The notes: generated from the letters alone by a model not told the origin. A stretch of 64,000 nucleotides of DNA from Actinomyces sp. oral taxon 170 str. F0386 (GCF_000195595.1 NZ_GL882536.1:1280-65279), one strand, 5' to 3'. Numbered from the stretch's first letter, positions 16,893-26,228 are shown. Translations and numbers: made by a program.

Positions 16893-17627
16893 TCAGGCTC
16901 GACGGACCCGGACGGTCCCCATCTGGGCGCGAGCCCGCAGCTCGAGACGTCGTTCAAGCGACTCGGGATCGCTCTGACGAGGCAGGTCAGTGGTCACCCG
17001 GCCGAACTCGGAATGGCAGTCGGCCAGGACCGCAGTCCCCTCGGGCACTCCCACCGACACAGTCCCCAGCTGGCTGGACAGGTCCAGGAATCCTTCATAC
17101 GCCTCAAGGACCTTGACGGAGCCGGCCTCCGTGTGGGCCGACACCGTGCCGGTCGTGGAGCGGATGCGCACCGAGCCGGCCTGGGCCCTCACACTTCCAT
17201 CATGGAGCGTGCCGATGACGATGGAGCCGGCGTCGGCGTGCACCTGGGCACTCACGCAGTCACCCAGCCGGATCGACCCTGCCGAGGTACGCACCTGCAC
17301 CTGCTCCCACCGGTGCTCCGCACTGATCGATCCGGCATCAATACTGGCGTCAAGGCGCGTGTTGTCGGGCACCGTCACACGCACACGAGATGCCTCCGGG
17401 CCCCATGGCCAGATACCAGCGAAACGCTCACGCCCCACGAGCGCGGTCTGACGGATGATCACCATGGCGCCGTCAGCAGTGACATCCAGAAGCGGTTCCA
17501 GAAGCTCATCAGCCTCGACAGTGACTGTGCACCCCACCCCCGGAGCGGTCACCACGCTCAGGGAGGACAGGTCCAGGATGAGGTTCGGCTGGGCGTCATC
17601 GGGAAGGTCGAAGGTCCAAATCGGCAT
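16893..17627 (-). CDS. DUF4097-type beta-solenoid protein
   Basis: A 244-residue protein without signal peptide or membrane segment. Its centre is a row of short beta repeats with the repeated phrase AGSI/AGSV: LDASIDAGSISAEHRW, VRTSAGSIRLGD, VHADAGSIVIGTL, VRAQAGSVRIRST and HTEAGSVKVLE. It ends LGTVSVGVPEGTAV...MGTVRVRRA. This is the pattern of the DUF4097 / putative adhesin-like family, a single-stranded beta helix. Cellular role unknown. It follows the ribbon-helix-helix gene by 117 nt on the same strand, with AGGAG just before its start, so the two may be co-transcribed and under that gene's operator. Confidence 0.8.
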   Translation of the reverse strand: MPIWTFDLPDDAQPNLILDLSSLSVVTAPGVGCTVTVEADELLEPLLDVTADGAMVIIRQTALVGRERFAGIWPWGPEASRVRVTVPDNTRLDASIDAGSISAEHRWEQVQVRTSAGSIRLGDCVSAQVHADAGSIVIGTLHDGSVRAQAGSVRIRSTTGTVSAHTEAGSVKVLEAYEGFLDLSSQLGTVSVGVPEGTAVLADCHSEFGRVTTDLPRQSDPESLERRLELRARAQMGTVRVRRA

Positions 17628-17744
17628 AGGAGTTCTCCTCGGGTTCCGGGTATCTGCGCGCTCCGCCGCAAGAGGATCGGGCAGCGGACAAGTTGGGGAG
17701 ATTGGGGGTGCGTAGGTCAGTGGCAGACGATGCGGCGGTACGGG

Positions 17745-18365
17745 TCAGCCGAACCACCCAGTGAGCGTCACCCCCGAGGTCTGCCGTTCTGTCGGTCCAG
17801 CGGGCCAGCCGGAGCGGCTTCCGGCGCCGTCGAACTCACTGGCACCATGAGCGGCCCCAGTGCCAGCAGTCCAGGTGCCCGCTGAGCTCCATGAGCCTGA
17901 CGGCGACTCATGTCCTACCAGCGCGCTGCGAGCCGCCTCGACGAGCCAGGCGTTGACCGAGCGCCCCTGGGCCCGGGCTGCAGCGTCGATCTGCTGCTTG
18001 AGGGACTCGGGCAGGCGCAGTGTGGTGCGAACCTCGTTACCTTCCTGGGTCATAGGTTCCTGAGACGCTTGGCGAGTGTTCCGCACCGGCACACCGACGG
18101 ATTCTGCGTCCTGGTTCAGCGGCGCAGCCTGATTGATCAGGAGATGAGGGGTCGAGCCGTCCATCACAACGGCGACGTGTACGCCGTCGAGCTCGCTGTT
18201 GATCTCATCGGCGGTATCCGTGAGCATCTGCAGAGTGACGAGTCGTAGAGCCGGATCGAGCGCAGCCGTCAGGGAGTGGGCCACTTCCTGAGTCCGCTCG
18301 TCGCCCAGGGACGAGGTCTCCATGAGAGTCCGGCGCAATGTCTCGGTGTAGGCATCCAAACGCAT
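17745..18365 (-). CDS. ribbon-helix-helix transcriptional regulator
   Basis: A 206-residue protein. Residues 1-100 form a mainly helical/beta domain of unknown type. Residues 111-149 (EVRTTLRLPESLKQQIDAAARAQGRSVNAWLVEAARSAL) are a clear Arc/MetJ-like ribbon-helix-helix DNA-binding module, as found in HicB and other antitoxins. The last 50 residues are a flexible Ser/Gly/Thr tail. The start codon lies inside the first of four TGACATCAT-type repeats, so the protein almost surely represses itself. No toxin gene is adjacent; the next gene downstream encodes a DUF4097 protein. It may therefore be a stand-alone regulator of the pair. The domain order (RHH in the middle) is uncommon. Confidence 0.8.
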   Translation of the reverse strand: MRLDAYTETLRRTLMETSSLGDERTQEVAHSLTAALDPALRLVTLQMLTDTADEINSELDGVHVAVVMDGSTPHLLINQAAPLNQDAESVGVPVRNTRQASQEPMTQEGNEVRTTLRLPESLKQQIDAAARAQGRSVNAWLVEAARSALVGHESPSGSWSSAGTWTAGTGAAHGASEFDGAGSRSGWPAGPTERQTSGVTLTGWFG

Positions 18366-18427
18366 GACATCATATTGACATCATTAATCGCGTCTGTCCA
18401 GAGACTATGACGTCATGATGACATCAT
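18365..18427. promoter_or_regulatory. phased TGACATCAT operator array of the RHH gene
   Basis: Four copies of TGAC(A/G)TCAT on the plus strand begin at 18365, 18376, 18408 and 18419. Spacings are 11, 32 and 11 nt, so all copies lie on the same face of the helix. The third copy is the perfect palindrome ATGACGTCAT (18407-18416). Ribbon-helix-helix dimers bind such tandem direct repeats cooperatively. The array fills the whole gap between the upstream GTPase stop and the RHH start codon. Confidence 0.7.
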
Positions 18428-20146
18428 TCAGTGCGAGCCAATGGTGTCATTCGAGATGATTCGATCCAGAGTCCGCGCGAGCTCCGCCCAACGTTTTGTC
18501 TCCGTCATCAGTGGCTCAATGAGCTCGGTATCAACGACCTCATCGGTGGCCAGACGTAGGCGACGAGCGACCCGCCTGCCGTGGCGCCTGGCCTGGAAGC
18601 GGGCCAGGAACGTGCCCATACCGGCCAGGACCAGCCCGATCAGCAGACCGCCGATCAGCAGGACGGCAGGCCAGGGAACTCTCCCCCATCGAGGAACGTC
18701 GATGGTGATCAGAAGGAGGTAATCCTCCAGGACACGGATCGCCACCAGCCACACCCAACCGACCAGCGCGGTCAGCGCGGTCACCCACTGCAGCACGTTC
18801 GCCGCCCCCCACCAGGCCGGGCGTTTCCAGGACCCGTAATCCGCTGCGGAAACAGCCCGGTCCAGCGGTGCAGCGAGGTTCTCGGCGCGCTCATCACTGC
18901 GGAGGACGGCCTGCGTCGCCAAGTCATCAGGTAGTCCCGAACTGGCCTCCATGGCGTAGACGTGAGCGGTGCTGCGCAGCCTGCCCGTTGCCGCCGGTCC
19001 GGCGGGAGGCAGGGAGCTGAGGTCAACCACGCCCGGTCCCAGCCCACCATCGGAGTGCTGAGCATCCTCGAGCCCTGGAGAGGACAGACGTCCAGTCCCC
19101 AGGTGGAGCGCTCGCAGCGGGTCACGTCGTAGACGCTCGATCCACCGCAGCCAGAACCAGCCAACCCGGGTGCGGGCTCGGTGCCGGTCAGATGCCTCCA
19201 CGGCCCGCGTGACGACATCGACCCCGGCGACGCCGGCAGCCGCCTGCCTGAGCGCGGTCAGGGACTGCTGGAGCTGCTGAGCCTGAGTGACTTCCACCCG
19301 ATGTTCACTGGTGCTTGTGAGAACCGGAGCGATGAGTCCGGTCCGATCGCCCAGATCCTTGGCGGCGCGACGAGCGTGAGCGGCAAGGCTGCGGGCGCTG
19401 GCCAGGCGTTCGGAGGCCACCGAGGCCACGGTGCGGACCAAGGTCTCGACACCGTCACCGGTGTGGGCGCTGACGGACACCACCGAGGTACGTCCCAGCC
19501 CTTCGCGCTCCAGGATCCGCTTGAGGTCCGAGACCACGGCGTCACGGCTCTCAGGAGTGAGGCGATCCACCTGATTGAGGGCGACGACCATGACCTCGGC
19601 GTGAGCCGCCATGGGAATAAGGAAGTCTCGATGAACGACGCCGTCGGCGTACTTCTCCGGGTCAAGGACCCACACCAGGACGTCGACCTTGCCGGCCATG
19701 CGCTCGGCGATGGCCCGGTGCCCCGGTTCGTCGGAGTCGATGTCGGGCAGGTCGACGAGCACCGTGGCCTCACCCAGCGTCCAGGTTCGATCGACGCGCA
19801 CCCGTCGGCTGATGTCGAGCCAGTCCAGCAACGCGGTGGCCTCGGCCGCGGTGTCCGGGACGACGGCGAGGGGCTGGGTGGTGGTGGGACGGGTGCGAGC
19901 GGTGCGGGAGACCTCGGAACCGGTCAGCGCGTTGGTGAGGCTGGACTTACCCGATCCGGTCGCGCCCAGGAGAGCGACCACCGTGGTCCCCGGCGCCAGC
20001 CGCCTGCGCTGAGAGGCCTGTGCGAGGACGTCCCGTGCCGGGGCGATCCCGTCCTGCACGCCGAGCTGCCCAGCCAGATCGACGGCATGTTCCAGGTCTT
20101 CGAGAACGGGGGCGAGGCCGGTGGCATCGTTGTGGTCAGCTGTCAC
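18428..20146 (-). CDS. dynamin-like membrane GTPase, second of a tandem pair
   Basis: A 572-residue protein. G1 is GATGSGKSS (61-69), G3 is VDLPDIDSDEPGH and G4 is NQVD. The switch I threonines are in RTRPTTTQPLAV. After a helical middle it has two transmembrane segments (WVTALTALVGWVWLVAIRVL and WPAVLLIGGLLIGLVLAGMGTF) and a basic helical C-terminus. It starts with GTG overlapping the stop of the preceding GTPase gene (GTGA) after AGGAGG, so translation is coupled. Such paired GTPases occur in many actinobacteria and resemble bacterial dynamin-like or YfjP-type proteins acting at the membrane; their exact job is unknown. Confidence 0.82.
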   Translation of the reverse strand: MTADHNDATGLAPVLEDLEHAVDLAGQLGVQDGIAPARDVLAQASQRRRLAPGTTVVALLGATGSGKSSLTNALTGSEVSRTARTRPTTTQPLAVVPDTAAEATALLDWLDISRRVRVDRTWTLGEATVLVDLPDIDSDEPGHRAIAERMAGKVDVLVWVLDPEKYADGVVHRDFLIPMAAHAEVMVVALNQVDRLTPESRDAVVSDLKRILEREGLGRTSVVSVSAHTGDGVETLVRTVASVASERLASARSLAAHARRAAKDLGDRTGLIAPVLTSTSEHRVEVTQAQQLQQSLTALRQAAAGVAGVDVVTRAVEASDRHRARTRVGWFWLRWIERLRRDPLRALHLGTGRLSSPGLEDAQHSDGGLGPGVVDLSSLPPAGPAATGRLRSTAHVYAMEASSGLPDDLATQAVLRSDERAENLAAPLDRAVSAADYGSWKRPAWWGAANVLQWVTALTALVGWVWLVAIRVLEDYLLLITIDVPRWGRVPWPAVLLIGGLLIGLVLAGMGTFLARFQARRHGRRVARRLRLATDEVVDTELIEPLMTETKRWAELARTLDRIISNDTIGSH

Positions 20147-21936
20147 CGGACCCTCCTACCAGCCGGCCGACGGCTTCGGGAGGACGTGGTGCGCAGCACG
20201 GTTGCCGCCTCCTGACAGGCCTGGAGCTGCTCTCGCAGCGTGCCTGCGCTGGGGGCCGGAGTCGGAAGAGCATCGGTGAAGCACTTGGACTGGTTGGCGA
20301 ACAGGGCGGTAGCGCGCTTGGTGAGGTCCTCGCGGGCTCTCTTCGTCATTCCCCGCATGGCCTGGTCACCGAAGACCGCTTCCAGGACCCTCTGGGCCAG
20401 GATGGCGGTTCCTCCCGCGATACCCACCTCTCCCCCGGTCAGGCCACCGGTGTGGGCGAAGACGAGGATCATGAGGACGACACCGGCACCGTTGACCCCC
20501 AGGGACAGCAAACGAGCGGTGAGCCGTTTGTCAGCCCCCTCGGCCCGGATCAGTGCGAGTACCTCTCGCTGCCAGTCGTGGACGAGAGCCGCGGCGATGA
20601 CCTCAAGACCGGTCTGGGTCGGCACCTCCGCCAGGGCACGGTTGAGGGCCTGCTGAGAGGTTCCGGCGCGCCTCCAGGAGCGTTCGGTGGCCAGGCAGGC
20701 CCGTTGGGACTCGGCGACGAGCAGCTCGACCAGCGATGAGCCGATCGCCTGCTCGACGCGCTTGGCCGGTGCCGGACGTCCTCGCAGAAGCGAGGTGATA
20801 CGGTCACGCACCCGCCCCACCTGAACCTCCAGCGACCGGAACAAGTCACCGGTTCCCACGAACTCCTGCCAGCGGGCCAGCACCTCGCCGTGCAGCATGG
20901 AACCGTCCTCGGTGGCCTCGATGACGCGCTCCAGGGCGTCGTCGTGCTCGGAGGTCGCGGCGCGGCGGAGCTCAGCGTGCTCAGCCTCCTGGGAGTCGAA
21001 CTCGACGGCGAGCAGCTCGCTCTGCGCCAGGACGGCACCAACGGCCCCGGTCAGGCTGCGGTGGGCGATGTCCTGGCGAGCAGCCGCGTCGGAAGCCAGC
21101 GCGCCCAGCCACTGGCGCACCGGCGAGACGCAGGACTCGGGCAGGAAACCGTCGTCGTCGAGAGCCGTCTCAGGAATCGTGAAGACCGGAGCCTCCTCCA
21201 GGCCTGCGGATACGAGCCGGCGCCGCAGGTCGGCCTCGACCTCAGTCTCCGCGCCGGCCGGCACCCGGTCCAAAACGATGGCGGCCGTGATGCGTCGTTG
21301 CGCCGCGGCCCGTAGGTGCTCCCACGGGACGGCGTCCGCGTAACGCGCTGCCGTGGTGACGAAGATCCACAGGTCCGCGCCGGCCAGGAGAGTGGCGGCC
21401 AGGTCCCGGTTGTCCTCGACCACGGAGTCGACGTCAGGGGCGTCCACGATCGCCAGCCCCTCGGGAAGTCCCTTGCAGGCTCGTAGCTCGAGCTCTCGCG
21501 GCGTGTGGTCGGTGAGGGGGCTTGCAGGAGCGTCGCTATCCACGCGCAGGCGTGACAGGGAGCCCAGGACCCGGTCGGTATCGAACCAGGCGGCATCGGC
21601 CGGCGCGTGCAGCAGTAGGGGGCGGCGCGTGGTGGGGCGGATCGCTGAGGCCCTGGCCACCTGCCGGCGCACGAGGGAGGAGACGAGGGTCGACTTGCCC
21701 GCTCCGGTGGAGCCGCCGACAACGGCCAGCAAGGGCGCGTCCAGGCTGGCCAGGCGGGGCAGGATGTAGTCACCGAGCTGGTCGCGGATCAGCGTGGCCT
21801 TGTCCGAGGCGGCGGCAGTGCCCTGCAAGACATAGGGCATGGACAGGGCGGTCAGACTGTCCCGCAACGCGGACAGTGCTCTGGTCGCCTGCTGGACCTT
21901 CTGGGTGCTGCTGGAGTCGGCCCTGCTCTCGGTCAT
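20143..21936 (-). CDS. dynamin-like membrane GTPase, first of a tandem pair
   Basis: A 597-residue protein. G1 is GGSTGAGKST (74-83), switch I RPTTRRPLLL and G3 VDAPDVDSVVEDN. A long coiled-coil-like helical region includes EAEHAELRRAATSEHDDALERVIEATED, and a hydrophobic hairpin near residue 500 (GVNGAGVVLMILVFAHTGGLTGGEVGIAGGTAILAQ) may insert in membranes. No standard NKxD is evident in the usual place. It overlaps hisS by 4 nt upstream and the second GTPase by 4 nt downstream. The two proteins probably act as a heteromeric pair, as in other tandem dynamin-like systems (inference). Confidence 0.8.
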   Translation of the reverse strand: MTESRADSSSTQKVQQATRALSALRDSLTALSMPYVLQGTAAASDKATLIRDQLGDYILPRLASLDAPLLAVVGGSTGAGKSTLVSSLVRRQVARASAIRPTTRRPLLLHAPADAAWFDTDRVLGSLSRLRVDSDAPASPLTDHTPRELELRACKGLPEGLAIVDAPDVDSVVEDNRDLAATLLAGADLWIFVTTAARYADAVPWEHLRAAAQRRITAAIVLDRVPAGAETEVEADLRRRLVSAGLEEAPVFTIPETALDDDGFLPESCVSPVRQWLGALASDAAARQDIAHRSLTGAVGAVLAQSELLAVEFDSQEAEHAELRRAATSEHDDALERVIEATEDGSMLHGEVLARWQEFVGTGDLFRSLEVQVGRVRDRITSLLRGRPAPAKRVEQAIGSSLVELLVAESQRACLATERSWRRAGTSQQALNRALAEVPTQTGLEVIAAALVHDWQREVLALIRAEGADKRLTARLLSLGVNGAGVVLMILVFAHTGGLTGGEVGIAGGTAILAQRVLEAVFGDQAMRGMTKRAREDLTKRATALFANQSKCFTDALPTPAPSAGTLREQLQACQEAATVLRTTSSRSRRPAGRRVR

Positions 21937-23354
21937 GAGGCGGAATCAGCCTCGGCGTCAGCCACGGCTGCGCACCCCATGACCTGCGGGACGGCGTCGT
22001 CGTGGGGAGGCCGCCAGGTGGCGGCGTCGGCCTCGACCTGTTCGCCGGAGCGGATGTCCTTGACCGAGTCAGGAGCCCCGTCGGCGCCGGGAAACCACAC
22101 GAAGGGGATGGAACGCTTGTCAGCGGCCTTGATCTGCTTGCCGAACTTGGCAGCGCTGGGGGCGACGTCGGCGCTGATGCCTCGGGCACGCAGCGCATCG
22201 GCGATCGCGTCGGAGGCGGAGCGGTGGGCCTCGTCGGTGACGGCCACGAGCACCGCCGTGGGGACGGGGCGGCTGACCTCCACGAGCTCCTCACCGATGA
22301 CACGCGCCAGGAGCCGCGACAGGCCGATGGAGATGCCCACGCCGGGGAAGGTGCGCTTGCCGTTGGTGGCCAGGGAGTCGTAGCGGCCGCCTGAGCACAC
22401 CGAGCCGAGGTCCTCGTGACCGGTCATGAAGGACTCGTAGACGGTACCGGTGTAGTAGTCCAGTCCGCGAGCGATCTTGAGGTCAGCGATGATGGCGCCC
22501 GGACGGCGTCGGCCGGCGGCCTCGAGCAGGGCGGTTATCTCAGCCAGGCCCTCCTCCAGGAGCTCAGTGGGCTCGGCCCCGGCCAGGGCCCGCAAGACCT
22601 GACCAGAGACGTCCTGACCATCAGTTCCGGCGATGGTGGCGAGCCTGAGGGCCTGCGCCGCCTGCTGCGCGCTCGCGCCGACGCTCTGAGTGAGCTCGGC
22701 GGCCACCTTCTCAGGGCCGATCTTGTCGAGCTTGTCGACGACTCGAAGAATCTCGATGAGCTGGTCGGAGTCGATGCCGATGGACTGGTAGAAGCCCTGG
22801 GCCACCTTGCGGTTGGAGACGTGGATCGTAACCGGGGGCACCGGTAGTGCGCTGAGCGCCTCGTGCATGATGAGGGGCACTTCGACGTCGTGGTAGAGGG
22901 GCAGGGAGCCGTCGCCGACGATGTCGATATCGGCCTGAATGAACTCGCGGAAGCGCCCCTCCTGGGGCCGTTCCCCTCGCCAGACCTTCTGGATCTGGTA
23001 GCGCTTGAACGGGAAGGTGAGGAGCCCGGCGTTGTCGACGACGTAGCGGGCGAAGGGGACGGTTAGGTCGAAGTGGAGCCCCAGCTGCTTGCGAGGGTCC
23101 GCCTCGGCGTCGGCCTCGGCGGGATCCGCCTGCAGGCGGTTGAGGAGGTAGACCTCCTTGGAGGTCTCTCCCTTTCTGGTCAGCTCGCTCAGTGGTTCGA
23201 CGGCGCGGGTCTGGATACCGCTGAAGCCGTGGAGCTCGAAGGTACGGCGCAGGATGTCGACGAAGTGCTGCTCGACGATGTGCCCCGCGGGCAGCCACTC
23301 GGGGAAGCCGGATAGTGAGGAGAGGGCTTGTCGTACCTGTGCCATGGTCCGCAT
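21933..23354 (-). CDS. hisS: histidyl-tRNA synthetase
   Basis: A 473-residue class II synthetase. The N-terminal core includes GFSGIQTRAVEPLSELTRKGETSKEVYLL and FDLTVPFARYV. Motif 2 lies around RYQIQKVWRGERPQEGRFREFIQADIDIVG, and the histidine-A signature is ARGLDYYTGTVYE. The C-terminal anticodon domain has VLVAVTDEAHRSASDAIADALRARGISADV. The first ATG is taken as start; a second ATG three codons later (23345) is equally possible since neither has a clear ribosome-binding site. The position next to an MBL-fold hydrolase gene is conserved in actinobacteria. A coupled 4-nt overlap joins it to the GTPase pair. Confidence 0.96.
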   Translation of the reverse strand: MRTMAQVRQALSSLSGFPEWLPAGHIVEQHFVDILRRTFELHGFSGIQTRAVEPLSELTRKGETSKEVYLLNRLQADPAEADAEADPRKQLGLHFDLTVPFARYVVDNAGLLTFPFKRYQIQKVWRGERPQEGRFREFIQADIDIVGDGSLPLYHDVEVPLIMHEALSALPVPPVTIHVSNRKVAQGFYQSIGIDSDQLIEILRVVDKLDKIGPEKVAAELTQSVGASAQQAAQALRLATIAGTDGQDVSGQVLRALAGAEPTELLEEGLAEITALLEAAGRRRPGAIIADLKIARGLDYYTGTVYESFMTGHEDLGSVCSGGRYDSLATNGKRTFPGVGISIGLSRLLARVIGEELVEVSRPVPTAVLVAVTDEAHRSASDAIADALRARGISADVAPSAAKFGKQIKAADKRSIPFVWFPGADGAPDSVKDIRSGEQVEADAATWRPPHDDAVPQVMGCAAVADAEADSAS

Positions 23355-23389
23355 TGTGTCATGACGGGCAGCTCGACGGTGTACCGTCG

Positions 23390-24205
23390 TCAGGCCTTGA
23401 GGTCCCCTCCACGGATCTTGGCCTCGGCGAGGTAGGGGTTGCCGTGGTGCTCGTGCTCCATGGTGGTCACGGCGCCGTGCCCGGGCAGCAGGATCGTGGC
23501 CGGGTCGATGGCGCTGGCCAGGAACCGCAGGGTGCCGAGCATCTGCACCTGGTCACCGCCGGGCAGGTCGGTGCGTCCGACGGATCCCTTGAAGATGACG
23601 TCGCCGTCGAGGGCCATGAGGTAGGCGCGCTCCTCGTCGGCGGTGGAGGGGTCATCCTCGATGACCTCGGCCTCGTAAAGCAGGGCGTTGTCCGCCAGCC
23701 GGGCCTCGAAGAAGAACAGGGTGGATCCCTCCGAGTGGCCCGGAGCCGGGACCGCCCGCATGGCGATGCCGGGGACAAGGTCGACAGCGTGAGAGAAGCC
23801 GTCCCCAGGGAAGAGACGGATGTCCGCCGGCTGCCTCCAGGGGGTGCCGGCCATGTCGGTGAAGTTCATGCCGTTCGCACTGATGCCGGTGGTGACGTCG
23901 GGCTCCTCGAGCCGGTACCGGTCGGGTTCGGGGATGTAGACCGGCACGTCGACGGCATCGTCGCTGGCGAGCATGCCCTCACCATGGGCGGTCTCGATGA
24001 GGGCCTGGGCGTCCCACACGTGGTCGGCGTGACCGTGGGTGAGCAGGATCGCTCCCAGGGTGAGGCGGTTGGATCGAAGGAGGGCCAGGGCGCCGCCGGC
24101 GGAACCGGCCCCCGGGTCAACGACGAGGGCGGGCTCGCCCGGGCCGGCGGCCAGGACGTAGCAGTTGGCTGCGAACACGGGTGCGATGGTGCGCTCCAGG
24201 ATCAT
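23390..24205 (-). CDS. metallo-beta-lactamase-fold hydrolase, glyoxalase II-like
   Basis: A 271-residue protein with the metal motif THGHADH (56-62), GHSEGSTLFFF with the next His ligand, and a C-terminal LLPGHGAVTTMEHEHHGNPYL carrying the last His. This is the layout of single-domain glyoxalase II / YcbL hydrolases, which cleave thioesters such as S-lactoyl-thiols with two Zn or Fe ions in the cytoplasm. It lies 35 nt upstream of hisS on the same strand. The natural thiol (mycothiol or other) cannot be read from the sequence. Confidence 0.85.
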   Translation of the reverse strand: MILERTIAPVFAANCYVLAAGPGEPALVVDPGAGSAGGALALLRSNRLTLGAILLTHGHADHVWDAQALIETAHGEGMLASDDAVDVPVYIPEPDRYRLEEPDVTTGISANGMNFTDMAGTPWRQPADIRLFPGDGFSHAVDLVPGIAMRAVPAPGHSEGSTLFFFEARLADNALLYEAEVIEDDPSTADEERAYLMALDGDVIFKGSVGRTDLPGGDQVQMLGTLRFLASAIDPATILLPGHGAVTTMEHEHHGNPYLAEAKIRGGDLKA

Positions 24206-24293
24206 GCCCCCAGCCTACTTCGGTCGCCCGGAACCCGTGTCAATACGCTTCACAACGATGAACGATGTACGAGCTCAGAGGACTCACAGCCTC

Positions 24294-25907
24294 TCAGTGC
24301 AGGTGGAGCCGCCGCCCCCACCAGTGCTCATTGAGCCAGCGATCATGACTGGCGACGATCAGCGTGCCCGCCCATGGCCTCAGAGAGGCCTCGAGCATCT
24401 CGAGGGCGTCCAGGTCCAGGTAGTTCGTGGGCTCGTCGACGATAAGCACCTCGGGCCCGGCAGCGGCGGCCAGGGCCAGCTGGGCACGGCGCTGGTTGCC
24501 GTCGGAGAGCCCGCTGATGGGACGGTTCCACAGGCGCGGATGCAGAGCACCTTGGCCACGGTCACCGACTCCCCCGGTCCACACGTCCTCTTCCACCCCG
24601 GGGTCGCCGAGGACCGGCAGGTGCTGGGGTATCCAGAACACCGAGCCGGATACCGTGAGACTGCCGCTGGAGTCCTCCGTGGGCGCTGACCGTCGCCCCA
24701 GCCAGGTCAGAAGCGTGGACTTGCCGCTCCCGTTGACGCCGGTGACCAGAAGGTGCTCCCCGGCCATGACGTCGACCGTGACCGGTGCAAGGCGCCCAGG
24801 CACAGCGGCCGACCGGGCCGAGACCGCCATTCCTCTTCGCGGTGCCGGTTCAGTCAGGCGCAGCTGAAGCTCGTAGGAGCGTGGCCTGCGCACCTCGGTG
24901 TCGGCGAGCGCCTCCAGCCGGCGGTCGTCCTGCGTCTGGCGCCGGGTGGAGACGCGCTGGGCGCGGTCGGCGTAGAACTTGCGGGCTATGCGGGCCTCGG
25001 TCCTGGGTGCTGCCCCTTTGTGACCAACGATCTCGGAGTCCCGCCGGTGACGCGTGAGCTTGCGCCGCTGCTCCTGCTGACGCTGGTGAAGGCTGCGGTG
25101 GAACGACCTGGCGTGCGCCTTCTCCACGAGGTAGTCGCTGTATCGCCCCGAGCACCTGTAGGCGCCGATGGGCCTCTTGTCCCCGGCGGCGGTGGCGAGT
25201 GCCTGCCACGGGGCTGTGTCGAGGTCGACGACGGCGGTGGCCACCTCGTCGATGAAGGCACGATCGTGGGTGGTGAACAGGACCGGTCCGGGCCATGACA
25301 CCATCATGTGGCTCAGGTAGTCGCTGCTACCGGCATCCAGGTGGTTGGTGGGTTCGTCGAGCACCAGCGCCTGACCGGATGAAAGGAGCAGGGCGGCAAG
25401 CTCCAGCCTTCCCCGTTGCCCCGGTGACAGGGAAGAGACAAGGCGGCTTGCGTCCACCTGTCCCAGTCCCAGCCCGGCGAGCGCCTCAGCGCGCCGGGCC
25501 GGCAGGTTCCAGGCGTCAAGCACCTCAAGCCGGGCCAGTAGTGAGTCGTAGTCCTCGGCGAGAGAGCCAGTTTCGACTCCGTCCTGGGCCATGGCCTCGT
25601 TCACGCTCTCGAAGCGGCACAGGGCGTCCAAGGTCTCAGCGCAGACGGCGTCGAGGTAGCCCTTGATCGACGTCGCAATCGACTCCGACGAGCCGGCTGC
25701 GGGCAGGACGCCGTGCTCGGGGACAGTGATGCTCCCTCGATCAGGGAACAGTTCGCCGGTGGCCAGGCGCAGAAGCGTGGACTTCCCCGATCCGTTGGGA
25801 CCGACGATGCAGACGCGTTCGCCGTCGGAGACCGTAAAACTGATGTTCTCCAGCAGAGGCTCAGAGCTGTAAGAGAAGCTGACACAGGAAAAGCTGATCG
25901 CGGGCAT
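24294..25907 (-). CDS. ABC-F family ATP-binding protein
   Basis: A 537-residue soluble protein with two ABC domains. The start ATG at 25907 follows AAGGA. Domain 1 has Walker A GPNGSGKST (36-44) and signature LSPGQRGRLELAALL. Domain 2 has Walker A GVNGSGKST and signature LSDGNQRRAQLALAAA followed by LIVDEPTNYLDLDALEM. They are joined by a charged linker of the P-site type (RQQEQRRKLTRHRRDSEIVGHKGAAPRTEARIARKFYADRAQ). No membrane segment is present. ABC-F proteins bind the ribosome; some protect it from antibiotics and others tune translation. Which kind this is cannot be decided by eye. Its isolated position between conserved blocks suggests an accessory gene. Confidence 0.88.
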   Translation of the reverse strand: MPAISFSCVSFSYSSEPLLENISFTVSDGERVCIVGPNGSGKSTLLRLATGELFPDRGSITVPEHGVLPAAGSSESIATSIKGYLDAVCAETLDALCRFESVNEAMAQDGVETGSLAEDYDSLLARLEVLDAWNLPARRAEALAGLGLGQVDASRLVSSLSPGQRGRLELAALLLSSGQALVLDEPTNHLDAGSSDYLSHMMVSWPGPVLFTTHDRAFIDEVATAVVDLDTAPWQALATAAGDKRPIGAYRCSGRYSDYLVEKAHARSFHRSLHQRQQEQRRKLTRHRRDSEIVGHKGAAPRTEARIARKFYADRAQRVSTRRQTQDDRRLEALADTEVRRPRSYELQLRLTEPAPRRGMAVSARSAAVPGRLAPVTVDVMAGEHLLVTGVNGSGKSTLLTWLGRRSAPTEDSSGSLTVSGSVFWIPQHLPVLGDPGVEEDVWTGGVGDRGQGALHPRLWNRPISGLSDGNQRRAQLALAAAAGPEVLIVDEPTNYLDLDALEMLEASLRPWAGTLIVASHDRWLNEHWWGRRLHLH

Positions 25908-26228
25908 GACTCGTCCTTGGCATGAGGCGGTGGGGGTACAAGAGCAAGTCACGCGAGCATGGCGGGAGTCTATCAGTACCTATCCGCACAGGCCGTTGAC
26001 GAGGCCTGAGCCGATACGGCGCAGGGTGAGCTCACAAGCAGGCGGACTATCAACGAATCAACTGAAGTCGTTGGGGCGAAGGATGGTGGTGGCCGCCCGC
26101 AGGAACGTAGACTCTCGGCACTGCCGTCCTCCGGCGGCACGTCACCACCACCCGGCCTGACGGCCGGGCGCGAACGGAACGGAGCGGTCATCCCGCTCCC
26201 TCCCCGTCAACCCATGAAGGAGCACCCC
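25908..26228. other. divergent promoter region, no gene seen
   Basis: This 321-nt gap between the ABC-F gene (minus) and the DUF349 gene (plus) contains a 7-bp GC hairpin CCCGGCC (26151-26157) with GGCCGGG (26162-26168) in the likely leader of the plus-strand gene. I see no convincing promoter boxes or leader peptide. Confidence 0.3.

Noticed and set aside
25908-25960. Very short ATG-CTC-GCG-stop frame ahead of the ABC-F gene as an antibiotic-responsive leader peptide
   Set aside because: Three codons without ribosome-binding site or surrounding hairpins are not enough evidence.
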